This document shows positions 1 through 5,979 of a DNA stretch of 7,463 bases, piece after piece. The notes beneath the pieces were generated by a model. That model was given only the letters and a program-made list of their open reading frames with translations. It was not told the origin of the DNA and made no database searches. Made by a program: the position numbers and the translations under genes. The stretch comes from Planctomycetota bacterium (GTDB taxonomy: Bacteria > Planctomycetota > UBA1135 > GCA-002686595): assembly GCA_022447405.1 (NCBI GenBank), contig JAKVCE010000035.1, positions 5,017-12,479 of the forward strand, given 5' to 3'. Positions within the stretch are counted from its first letter, which is position 1. Every line of letters begins with the position of its first letter.

Positions 1-70
1 GGACGAGGGGGAGGATCCACCACAGCCAGCGAGAGACGAGGCCGGGGAGCTTGGGCTGAGCTTTTGTCAC
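1..70 (-). CDS. N-terminus of a putative membrane protein, cut by the left window edge
   Basis: Read on the minus strand from a GTG at 70-68, the frame stays open to the window edge and gives 23 codons. The peptide begins MTKAQPKLPGLVSRW and continues into LWWILPLV, which resembles a short basic cytoplasmic head followed by the start of a Trp-rich membrane segment. From about codon 6 almost every third base is G or C, with repeated CTC, GTC and CCC, the codon style of the other genes here. Codons further upstream in the same frame (AAA, ACT, TTT, GCT, AGA) lose that style, so GTG-70 is preferred over GTG-100 or ATG-196. No SD sequence precedes GTG-70; a GAGAGGA abuts GTG-100, which leaves the start open. 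It would be transcribed divergently from the asparaginase gene. Family and function cannot be told from 23 residues, and chance remains possible. Confidence 0.5.
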   Translation of the reverse strand, partial: MTKAQPKLPGLVSRWLWWILPLV

Positions 71-250
71 GGATGGGAGTCTAGCGGGAAAAGTTTTCAC
101 TCCTCTCGGCAAGCCTTGAGCGTCTGTGCGGAGATAAGCCTGTAGAGGGTCCTTGGGCCCACAATCTGGCGGGCCGTCTGCCCCCCTGAAAGCCATCTTC
201 TCTGTCAAAATGGGCCTTAACCCACTGTCTTCAAAGCTCTTCCAGCCTCG
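71..250. other. Divergent intergenic spacer, no confident promoter
   Basis: These 180 bases separate the probable minus-strand gene from the asparaginase gene. The spacer is visibly less GC-rich than the genes at about 86-137 and 190-240, as expected for regulatory DNA. I looked for sigma-70-type boxes on both strands. A perfect TTGACA lies on the minus strand at 208-203, but no acceptable -10 box follows at 16-19 bases. Plus-strand TTGAGC at 116-121 pairs only with a poor TGTAGA (141-146) at 19 bases. GGCCC (156-160) can pair with GGGCC (171-175), but no T-run follows. A dyad at 76-103 is listed separately. The spacer probably holds promoters for both directions, but I cannot place them. Confidence 0.4.
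76..103. repeat. Nested inverted repeat in the divergent spacer
   Basis: The outer arms GGAGT (76-80) and ACTCC (99-103) are perfect complements. They enclose an inner 11-base inverted repeat, GAAAAGTTTTC (88-98), with a single central base. The inner element is off-centre within the outer arms, so a simple hairpin would be imperfect. The position between two probable divergent genes would suit a protein-binding operator. No known regulator site is recognised, and such short dyads can arise by chance. Confidence 0.3.
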
Positions 251-1288
251 ATGAATCTGCCCCCTGACAAGAGCGCCGCTGGCGCCCTCCCGGAGGACCC
301 TGTCCTCGTACGCCTCTGGCGGGGTGACTTTGTGGAGTCACAGCATCGTGGTGCGTGGTGCGTGATCGACGCCTCAGGCGACCTCGTCGCCCACGGCGGG
401 AGCATCGACCACCCCTTCTTCGCGCGCTCAAGCGTGAAGTCTCTCCAAGCGCTCCCGCTCATCGAGCAGGGCGGGGCAGCGGCCTTCGGGATCGACGATG
501 AGGAGCTCAGCCTGGCCCTCGCCTCGCACAACGCTGAAGAGTGTCACACGCACAAGGTGGGCGCGCTGCTCTCACGCCTTGACCTCTCGGTGGACGACCT
601 CAGGTGCGGAGCGCACGTGCCAGGAGATAGAGAGGTCGCTCGAACGCTCGTGAATAGAGGTGAGGAGCCCACCGCGCTGCACAACAACTGCTCAGGGAAG
701 CACGCTGGCTTCCTCACGCTCTCCAGGCATCTAGGCGCTCCGCCGGCTGAGTACCTCGACCCCGACGGCGCGGTGCAGAGCCTCGTGCGCTCGGCGATCA
801 GAGAGATGTGTGACCTTGAGGAAGACTCCATGACGCGAGGGACAGACGGCTGCAGCGCGCCGACTTACAGGATCCCGCTGCGCTCCTTGGCGCTCGCCTT
901 CGCTCGAGTCGTTGACCCTAGCGGGCTCGCTCCAGAGCGACGCGCGGCGTGCGAGCTCATGACCGACGCCGTCGCCAAGCACCCCGTCCTCATCGCGGGC
1001 AGCCGCGGTCGGATCTGCACGGAACTCAGCCGCGTCACGGGCGGGAGGCTGTTCCCGAAGATCGGCGCCGAAGGTGTCTACGCTGTCGGGGACCGCGCGA
1101 GCGGCAAGGCGCTCACGGTGAAGATCGATGACGGCGGAAAGCGCGCGCTGCACGCCGCCGTCGTAGAGCTCCTGCACCGCTTCGAGATGTTGAGCGGCGC
1201 AGAGCTCGAGGCGCTCGAGTCCTGGGTGCATCGAGACCTCATAAACCACGCCGGCCTCAAGGTCGGCCGCACGGAGGTGCTGGCGTGA
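251..1288 (+). CDS. L-asparaginase, class 3 (Rhizobium etli AnsA/ReAV type; asparaginase_II family)
   Basis: This enzyme hydrolyses L-asparagine to aspartate and ammonia. It belongs to the family of the inducible R. etli enzyme (ReAV), which is unrelated to E. coli AnsA/AnsB. The 345 residues are near the usual length. Conserved blocks in order are VRLWRGDFVESQHRG (20-34), FARSSVK (57-63), ASHNAEECH (91-99), RCGAHVP (118-124), HNNCSGKHAG (144-153), TDGCSAPTY (198-206) and FPKIGAEGVYAVG (268-280). From memory, ReAV uses Ser48, Lys51 and Ser80 in catalysis and Cys135, Lys138 and Cys189 to bind zinc. Ser60, Lys63, Ser92, Cys147, Lys150 and Cys201 match these at a constant offset of 12, so the site looks intact. 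No signal peptide is seen, so it is probably cytoplasmic. ATG-251 is the only sensible start: an in-frame TAA lies at 218-220 and the conserved domain begins near residue 16. No SD precedes it. It heads a coupled three-gene operon. Confidence 0.93.
   Translation: MNLPPDKSAAGALPEDPVLVRLWRGDFVESQHRGAWCVIDASGDLVAHGGSIDHPFFARSSVKSLQALPLIEQGGAAAFGIDDEELSLALASHNAEECHTHKVGALLSRLDLSVDDLRCGAHVPGDREVARTLVNRGEEPTALHNNCSGKHAGFLTLSRHLGAPPAEYLDPDGAVQSLVRSAIREMCDLEEDSMTRGTDGCSAPTYRIPLRSLALAFARVVDPSGLAPERRAACELMTDAVAKHPVLIAGSRGRICTELSRVTGGRLFPKIGAEGVYAVGDRASGKALTVKIDDGGKRALHAAVVELLHRFEMLSGAELEALESWVHRDLINHAGLKVGRTEVLA
1273..1277 (+). promoter_or_regulatory. Ribosome binding site for the hydrate dehydratase GTG start
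   Basis: GGAGG lies inside the end of the asparaginase gene, 7 bases before the GTG at 1285. It supports this GTG as the true start, overlapping the asparaginase TGA in a GTGA arrangement that is typical of translational coupling. Confidence 0.7.
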
Positions 1289-2154
1289 GGACGCCTAAGG
1301 CTCCCCCGGCGCTGGCTCGCGACGCTCACAAGGGCGACGCGGGCCGCGTGCTCATCGTGGCGGGGAGCGCGATGATGCCAGGCGCAGCGATCCTGGCGGG
1401 GCGCGGCGCGCTGCGCGCTGGCGCAGGTCTCCTCACGATCGCCTGCCAAGACCGCGACCTCGCCCGGGTCCTCCCAGCCGCGATCCCCGAGGCGACCTAC
1501 CTCGACATCGACGGCTGCGCGCCGAGCCAGCTCCTCGCGGAGCGCTCCGATCACGCCATCGCCTGCGGTCCAGGTGTGGGCGTCTCGGCTGGAGTGCGCG
1601 ACCTCGTGGATGTGCTCATCCGCGAGTTCTCCGGCCCCCTCGTCCTCGACGCCGACGCGCTGAACGCGCTGGGGCCAGAGCCCGAGCGACTATCGGACGC
1701 CGTCGGTGAGCTCGTGCTCACGCCTCACCCCGGTGAGGCCGCTCGCCTCTTAGGACGCGAGATCGGCAGCGCGGAGAGTGACCGGCGCGACGCGGCGATG
1801 GAGCTCGCGCGTCGGGCGGGGGCCGTGGTCTGTCTCAAGGGGCAAGGGACCGTGGTCACGGATGGTGAGCGGATCGAGCTGAACGAGACGGGAAACCCAG
1901 GGCTGGCGACGGCAGGCAGCGGTGACGTCCTCACGGGGATCTGTGTCGCGTACCTCGCGGCCTCACGCCTGCATCCCTCGACTGAGTTTGACGCCCTCTG
2001 CGCCGCGCGGGCAGCTGTCCATGTCCACGGCCTCGCAGGCGACCTCGCGCGCGATGAGCTCGGCGAACGTGCCGTGACCGCGAGCGACATCGTGAGCTAT
2101 CTGCCCGCGGCCCAAGAGGCGCACCGCGCGGCCGACGCGGAGGGGGCGGGATGA
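1285..2154 (+). CDS. nnrD: ADP-dependent (S)-NAD(P)H-hydrate dehydratase, stand-alone (YxkO/NnrD type)
   Basis: This is a metabolite-repair enzyme: it uses ADP to dehydrate the S form of hydrated NADH or NADPH back to the normal cofactor in the cytoplasm. The ribokinase-like carbohydrate-kinase domain spans almost the whole 289 residues. Motifs seen are HKGDAGRVLIVAGS (15-28), ALRAGAGLLT (43-52), CGPGVG (94-99), LVLDADALNALG (119-130), LTPHPGEAARLLG (145-157), CLKGQGTVVTDG (183-194) and GNPGLATAGSGDVLTG (203-218). The catalytic Asp is most likely D214. The late block AAVHVHGLAGDLA (243-255) is also typical. In many bacteria this domain is fused behind the NAD(P)HX epimerase. Here the epimerase domain is absent and the length matches single-domain YxkO, so an epimerase, if present, must be encoded elsewhere. 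The GTG start is backed by GGAGG and overlaps the preceding stop by 4 bases. The downstream gene is also overlapped by 4 bases, making this the middle of a coupled operon. Confidence 0.93.
   Translation: MRTPKAPPALARDAHKGDAGRVLIVAGSAMMPGAAILAGRGALRAGAGLLTIACQDRDLARVLPAAIPEATYLDIDGCAPSQLLAERSDHAIACGPGVGVSAGVRDLVDVLIREFSGPLVLDADALNALGPEPERLSDAVGELVLTPHPGEAARLLGREIGSAESDRRDAAMELARRAGAVVCLKGQGTVVTDGERIELNETGNPGLATAGSGDVLTGICVAYLAASRLHPSTEFDALCAARAAVHVHGLAGDLARDELGERAVTASDIVSYLPAAQEAHRAADAEGAG
2139..2143 (+). promoter_or_regulatory. Ribosome binding site for the HEAT-repeat protein
   Basis: GGAGG, running into a further G-run, ends 7 bases before the ATG at 2151. It fixes the start that overlaps the preceding TGA as ATGA and indicates translational coupling with the dehydratase gene. 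Confidence 0.65.
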
Positions 2155-4997
2155 TCACGCTCGTCGCGGCTCTCGCCAGCGCTGCCCTCTGGGCGCAGGA
2201 CGCTCCGCCGGTCTCTCCGGAGGTGGCGCGAGAGTGGAGGGTGCGCGCGCTCGCCATGGGGGATGAGCCCTGGCCCGATCAGGTCGAAGACCTCGGCTGG
2301 GAGGAGCGCTGCCTCCTCCTGGACGCAGCGCGCCGCGCGGACCCCGCATCGCTAGACGAGCGCGCGGCGAGCTTCGTCTTGAGCTCGCTCACACATGATC
2401 ACTCCAACGTGCGCGCCTACGCGCTCGCGGCCACGCGCCGCCTCGACCGGGGACTCCCCGTTGGGAGCGCCGAGCGCCTCGCGGAGGACCTGCTCCCCGA
2501 GGTGCGCCTCGAGCTCGCGACCTCACTCCTGGATGAGTGCGACCCCGAGCTCAGGATGTGGAGGCATGGCGAGCCTACCGCTGGCGCCCACGAGCGCGCC
2601 GCAGCGGCGCGCGCCGTGCTGTTGGAGCTCTCCCTGGATTCAGACAGGCGCGTTCGGGGTCGCGCCTCGGCTGGGTTGCTTTCGCTGGGTGAGGTCGCGC
2701 TAGAGGAGCAGCTGACTTGGTGGCTCTCCTCAGGCGTCGAGGATGGCGAGCTCGAGCTCTTGCGCGCCCTGGAGCTGCTCTCGAGGGGGCGGCCCAACCC
2801 TGAGCTCGCCCGCTGGTGCCGTGAGCGCTTCAGGACGAGCGGCGACCGGTGTCGCGCTGCGCTGTGGGAGACCTGCGTCGAGCGGCTGGGGCTCCAGCCC
2901 CGGGCAGACATCATGGCCCTCGGATGGACCGCGCAGCTCTTGGGCGAGGAGGGGGCAGAGTCCTTGCGCGTGAATCGGCTCCGCGAGGCCGCGCCAGGCG
3001 CAGGCTCGGAGCTCGCAGACCTCCTCCTGCGCGCGGCGCGAGAGGCCACGAATGAGCGCGAACGGAGCGAGCTAGCGGAGGGCATCGCCCGCTCGATCGA
3101 TCTGGAGGACGTGCCGCTCTTGCGGCGCCTCAGCTTGACTGGCCCAGAGTTCATGCGTTGGACCTGGGAGGCGCTCTTCGGCCGAGCGGACTCTTGGCGG
3201 CCAGAGGTGATCGGCGCCTGGCTCTCGAAAGAGGTCCCTGACGAGGTGCGCAGGGCGGTCTTCGCCGCGATCGCCGAGACCCTGAGCCGCACCAGCGATG
3301 AGGGCTCGCGGAGCGTCATCGAGGCGCGCTTGGGGGACGCCCAGGACCCCTTGTTCGACTCCGCCTTCCGCGCGCTCTGCGACGCCCCTCAATACGAGCG
3401 CTCCATGCAGGCGCTGCACGCTGGGTGGAGGAGGACGGAGGACCCGCGCCGCGGTGAGCTCCTCCGCTCCTTGCCCAGGCGCGTCGCGCCGACGCCCTTC
3501 CGCGACGACCTCCTCCAGCGGTGGCGGCCTGGCCGCGCTCGCGACGTCTCCTCCTTGGAGCTGTTGACCACCTTCAGAGATGACGCCGGCGTCTCGAGCG
3601 CCGTGTGCACCTATCTCGCAGAGCACGTCGCTGAGTACGAAGAGAGCGACCTCGCGACCGGCTCTCAGTTGGAGGGCAGGCTGATCTCTCTCATCGACGC
3701 GTCGCGGACGCTCTGCGGAGAAGAGACCTTGCGCATCTTGAGCCGCGCCATGAGGGCGGGCTCCATGCGTTCGAAGGAGGTCGTGAAGGCTTGTGGGGCG
3801 GCGATGAATGAAAGCCGCGCAGGCAGGCTACTCCTCGCGGACTGGGTCGAGACCGAGTCTCCCTCGAGAGCGCGCATCGAGTCCGCGATCCTCGTGGGGG
3901 AGCTGCGGCCGCTGGAGGCGACCCACGTCTTGCTCGAGCGCTACAGGCACTGCGATCCTCCGCTCAGGATGCGCGTCCTGCGCGCCCTAGGTCGCCAAGG
4001 CAGCGGCGCCTCGCAGCGCTTCTTGGAGGGCGTGGCTCAGGGGACAGGCCTCGACGCAGAGGTCGCCACAGAAGCGATCGCGACCGCGAACCACTCGCCC
4101 GTGGGCAAGGTCGCCTCCCTCAAGAAGATCTCGGAGGGCACGGTCAGCCCTGAGGTCTTGCGCGCCGCGATCCTCGGGCTCGCGGACGCGAGCGTCGGTG
4201 ACCTGGAGGCGAAGGAGCGCGCTGGGGCTGTGCTCGTCGACGTGATCGAGCGCTGCGCAGCTCTAGAGGACGCGCCGCGTGATGAATTGCTCGTCGCGCT
4301 CGCGCGGCTCGGCAACCAGGAGGCGGCCTTCGCCGCGCTCTACCTCGACCTCCCGGTCAAGAACGCTGAGGCTGAGCTCGAGGCTAGGTTCAGCGGTCGC
4401 ACGCTCCCTGCGCGAGAGTTCCTCTACCGCGGAGACCTGCGTGCGACGGCGCACCTCGCCAGCCGCGGTCGCCTGGGAGGAGGGTCTTGGAGGACGCAGC
4501 TCGACGCCGCGGTGGTGCGCGCTGAGGGGCGGATCTTGCTCCAGCTCGCCGCCGCTGCGGGTGGTGGAGAGGGATCAGGTGCGGTGGTCCGCAGGCTCCT
4601 CGTGGCCGCAGCGGTGGCCCTAGAGGGCGAGCCCTCGGCGCCGGACCTGGAGATGGAGCTCGCGCGCATCTACGCGACCCTGCTCCGGGTGGACCTCGGT
4701 GAGAGCCGCTACAAGAGCGCCGCCGCGTGGGCCTCGCGGCTAGGTAGAGATTGGCACCTCGGGATCTTGAGCGATCGAGACTTGCATCGCCTCTTCGGGG
4801 GCTCAGGTGAGGCGCTCGAGGCGCAGGCCTTCTTGCCCGCTTCAGCGCTCCACGCGCAGGCCTTCTTGGCACTCTCCCAGGGCCGGACGGAGGCCGCGAG
4901 GGAGCTCGCGGAGCGCGGGCGGGAGCTCGCTGGCGACTCCGCGATGGCTCTAGAGCACCAGGCGCTCCTCGAGGCCGCGCTCAAGACGGCGCGCTGA
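2151..4997 (+). CDS. Large exported alpha-helical repeat protein (HEAT-like, TPR-like C-terminus), function unknown
   Basis: This 948-residue protein is not a recognised named family. It opens with a short hydrophobic stretch ending ALWA before QDAPP (about residues 4-16), which looks like a signal peptide cut near Ala15 or Gln16; the n-region lacks a positive charge, so export is likely but not certain. The rest is almost wholly helical and rich in Ala, Leu, Arg and Glu. Repeated helix pairs of HEAT style are visible, for example around HSNVRAYALAATRRL, SDRRVRGRASAGLLSLG, EVRRAVFAAIAETLS, LRMRVLRALGRQGS and SPEVLRAAILGLADAS. The last 50 residues, from ALHAQAFLALSQGRTEAARE, look like a TPR unit. 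No catalytic motif, lipobox or C-terminal membrane anchor was seen. A scaffold or protein-interaction role in the periplasm or on the surface is an inference. It closes the operon with the asparaginase and hydrate dehydratase genes. No frameshift or break was seen. Confidence is high that it is a gene, low on role. Confidence 0.85.
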   Translation: MITLVAALASAALWAQDAPPVSPEVAREWRVRALAMGDEPWPDQVEDLGWEERCLLLDAARRADPASLDERAASFVLSSLTHDHSNVRAYALAATRRLDRGLPVGSAERLAEDLLPEVRLELATSLLDECDPELRMWRHGEPTAGAHERAAAARAVLLELSLDSDRRVRGRASAGLLSLGEVALEEQLTWWLSSGVEDGELELLRALELLSRGRPNPELARWCRERFRTSGDRCRAALWETCVERLGLQPRADIMALGWTAQLLGEEGAESLRVNRLREAAPGAGSELADLLLRAAREATNERERSELAEGIARSIDLEDVPLLRRLSLTGPEFMRWTWEALFGRADSWRPEVIGAWLSKEVPDEVRRAVFAAIAETLSRTSDEGSRSVIEARLGDAQDPLFDSAFRALCDAPQYERSMQALHAGWRRTEDPRRGELLRSLPRRVAPTPFRDDLLQRWRPGRARDVSSLELLTTFRDDAGVSSAVCTYLAEHVAEYEESDLATGSQLEGRLISLIDASRTLCGEETLRILSRAMRAGSMRSKEVVKACGAAMNESRAGRLLLADWVETESPSRARIESAILVGELRPLEATHVLLERYRHCDPPLRMRVLRALGRQGSGASQRFLEGVAQGTGLDAEVATEAIATANHSPVGKVASLKKISEGTVSPEVLRAAILGLADASVGDLEAKERAGAVLVDVIERCAALEDAPRDELLVALARLGNQEAAFAALYLDLPVKNAEAELEARFSGRTLPAREFLYRGDLRATAHLASRGRLGGGSWRTQLDAAVVRAEGRILLQLAAAAGGGEGSGAVVRRLLVAAAVALEGEPSAPDLEMELARIYATLLRVDLGESRYKSAAAWASRLGRDWHLGILSDRDLHRLFGGSGEALEAQAFLPASALHAQAFLALSQGRTEAARELAERGRELAGDSAMALEHQALLEAALKTAR
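4812..4877 (+). repeat. Tandem 33-base in-frame duplication within the HEAT-repeat gene
   Basis: Two adjacent 33-base units, 4812-4844 and 4845-4877, match at about 25 of 33 positions by hand count. They share an exact 15-base core, GCGCAGGCCTTCTTG, at 4821-4835 and 4854-4868. They encode ALEAQAFLPAS and ALHAQAFLALS (residues 888-909), which match at 8 of 11 residues. The repeat keeps the reading frame and lies just before and inside the TPR-like end of the protein. Confidence 0.7.
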
Positions 4998-4998
4998 G

Positions 4999-5010
4999 GC
5001 CCTCAAGGGC
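4999..5010 (+). terminator. Weak hairpin just after the HEAT-repeat gene
   Basis: GCCC (4999-5002) and GGGC (5007-5010) flank a TCAA loop, two bases after the stop codon. The stem is only 4 base pairs and no T-run follows, so this is at best a weak or Rho-assisted stop signal and may be chance. Confidence 0.2.
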
Positions 5011-5018
5011 AGCCTGCT

Positions 5019-5047
5019 CTGGATCCCAGGCGAGCGCGCGCTAGGAT
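5019..5047 (+). promoter_or_regulatory. Possible promoter for thyX
   Basis: In the 95-base gap before thyX, TAGGAT (5042-5047) resembles a -10 box. CTGGAT lies 17 bases upstream (5019-5024) as a poor -35 box. Each matches only three or four of six consensus bases, and the promoter grammar of this organism is unknown. The gap and the lack of overlap do suggest that thyX has its own promoter. Confidence 0.25.
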
Positions 5048-5076
5048 CGTTGGTTCACACGACGTGATGACACCAC

Positions 5077-5084
5077 AGGAAGAG
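5077..5084 (+). promoter_or_regulatory. Ribosome binding site for thyX
   Basis: AGGAAGAG ends 8 bases before the ATG at 5093. It is the only good SD in this gap and settles the thyX start. Confidence 0.6.
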
Positions 5085-5092
5085 CGCACACC

Positions 5093-5884
5093 ATGACGAT
5101 CACTCAAGTCCAGATGCCGGAAGGCGCCATCGAGACCCTCGATGACAAGGTCGGCTTCGTCGCCCTCGTCGACCGCATGGAGGTGGACCACGCGCTGAAG
5201 GTCGTGAACAGCGCGCGCATCTCCTACGAGAAGAACAAGACCGCATACGACGAGAAGGACTCTGGGCTCTGCAAGTTCCTCTGGGAGCACGGTCACACCT
5301 CTCCCTACCGGCACAGCTTCTACACCTTCCACTGGAAGGCGCCGCTCTTCGTCTTCCGGCAAGCCTTCAAGTACCAGATCGGCAGCGGCTGGCGAGAGTA
5401 CGAGGTCGAGGGTGAGACGGTCTCGCTCGAGGTGTTCGACGTCTTCTTCGACACGGACAAGGGCTGCAGCTGGAACGAGATCAGCGGGCGCTACGTGCAG
5501 TGGAAGCCAGAGTTCTACATCCCCGCGCGGATGCGCGCGAACCCGCCGCACGGGAACAAGCAGGCCTCCGTCGAGCTGGGGGCGGACTTCGATCACGAGG
5601 AGGAGCGCGCCACGATGATGGCGGAGTGTGAGGAGACCTTCGAGCGCTACACCCAGCGCATCGAGCGCGGCGTCGCGAAGGAGATCGCGCGCATGTGCCT
5701 CCCGCAGAGCCTCTACTCGCAGGCTTATTGGACGGTCTCTCTCCAGGGCGTCTTGCACTTCCTCGAGCAGCGCCTCAAGCCAGACGCGCAGTACGAGATC
5801 CGGCGCTTCGCCGAGGCGATCTACGAGCTCGTCGCTGAGGACCTGCGCCGCTTGGGCGTCACGCGTGACGCCCTCGAGGGCTGA
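5093..5884 (+). CDS. thyX: Flavin-dependent thymidylate synthase ThyX, with altered signature and insertion
   Basis: ThyX makes dTMP from dUMP in the cytoplasm, using methylenetetrahydrofolate, FAD and NADPH. Family hallmarks are VVNSARISYEK (37-47), LWEHGHTSPYRH (63-74), the FHWKAPLFVFRQ helix (79-90), RYVQWKPEFYIP (133-144), LPQSLYSQAYWTVSLQGVLHFLEQR (203-227, written here only to show the block) and AQYEIRRFAEAIYE (232-245), whose Arg237 probably binds dUMP. The length of 263 is slightly above usual. The signature RHRx7S is unusual: FRQAFKYQIG (88-97) puts Lys93-Tyr94-Gln95 where RHR is expected. The second half, SWNEISGRY (126-134), comes only after about 28 extra residues (98-125). The insert is in frame, has the host codon style and contains acidic and aromatic residues. 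The AGGAAGAG at 5077-5084 supports the ATG at 5093. The remaining conserved blocks argue for a working enzyme of a divergent subfamily rather than a decayed gene, but activity is an inference. Confidence 0.9.
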   Translation: MTITQVQMPEGAIETLDDKVGFVALVDRMEVDHALKVVNSARISYEKNKTAYDEKDSGLCKFLWEHGHTSPYRHSFYTFHWKAPLFVFRQAFKYQIGSGWREYEVEGETVSLEVFDVFFDTDKGCSWNEISGRYVQWKPEFYIPARMRANPPHGNKQASVELGADFDHEEERATMMAECEETFERYTQRIERGVAKEIARMCLPQSLYSQAYWTVSLQGVLHFLEQRLKPDAQYEIRRFAEAIYELVAEDLRRLGVTRDALEG

Positions 5885-5906
5885 GGTATCGAGGGAGGGT
5901 GCGTGC

Positions 5907-5912
5907 TATCTT
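5907..5912 (+). promoter_or_regulatory. Possible extended -10 promoter element before the YdjY-domain gene
   Basis: TATCTT is preceded by TG one base upstream (5904-5905), giving an extended -10 look, with no matching -35 box at the normal distance. A second weak candidate is TTGAAC (5931-5936) with TTTAGA (5955-5960) at 18 bases. Neither is strong; both sit in the 95-base gap 5885-5979. Confidence 0.2.
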
Positions 5913-5946
5913 GCGCGCGAGCCAGACGGGTTGAACCTGCGCGCGC
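5913..5946 (+). terminator. GC-only inverted repeat after thyX, possible terminator
   Basis: GCGCGCG (5913-5919) can pair with CGCGCGC (5940-5946) around a 20-base loop, which itself contains the small dyad GGTTGAACC (5929-5937). No T-run follows. It could slow or end thyX transcription or bind a regulator, but GC alternation is common in this genome and the pairing may be incidental. Confidence 0.25.
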
Positions 5947-5979
5947 TCTGCGCGTTTAGACCCTAGAGACCCTCCCGAT

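Noticed and set aside
48..68. AGCT...AGCT hairpin followed by a short T-run, resembling a terminator
   Set aside because: The stem is only 4 base pairs, and the region reads better as the start of a minus-strand coding sequence.
203..208. Perfect TTGACA on the minus strand as a -35 box
   Set aside because: No acceptable -10 box is present 16-19 bases downstream; that region is a G-run.
2417..3319. Open frame of 300 codons on the minus strand inside the HEAT-repeat gene
   Set aside because: Its Ser/Arg-rich composition mirrors the CTC/GAG-rich sense strand, and no domain or start signal is seen.
2500..4980. Very frequent GAGCTC words in the HEAT-repeat gene, which might suggest a repeat or binding motif
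   Set aside because: They are explained by Glu-Leu residue pairs written with the preferred codons GAG and CTC, and they are irregularly spaced.
5465..5500. Possibility that the ThyX insertion is an intein, intron or sequencing error
   Set aside because: It is only about 28 codons, in frame, in host codon style and without splice-type ends; a sequencing error would not preserve the motif on both sides.
5003..5758. Open frame of 251 codons on the minus strand opposite thyX
   Set aside because: The sense strand carries clear ThyX motifs; the antisense product, rich in Leu, Val, Arg and Asp, shows no family features.
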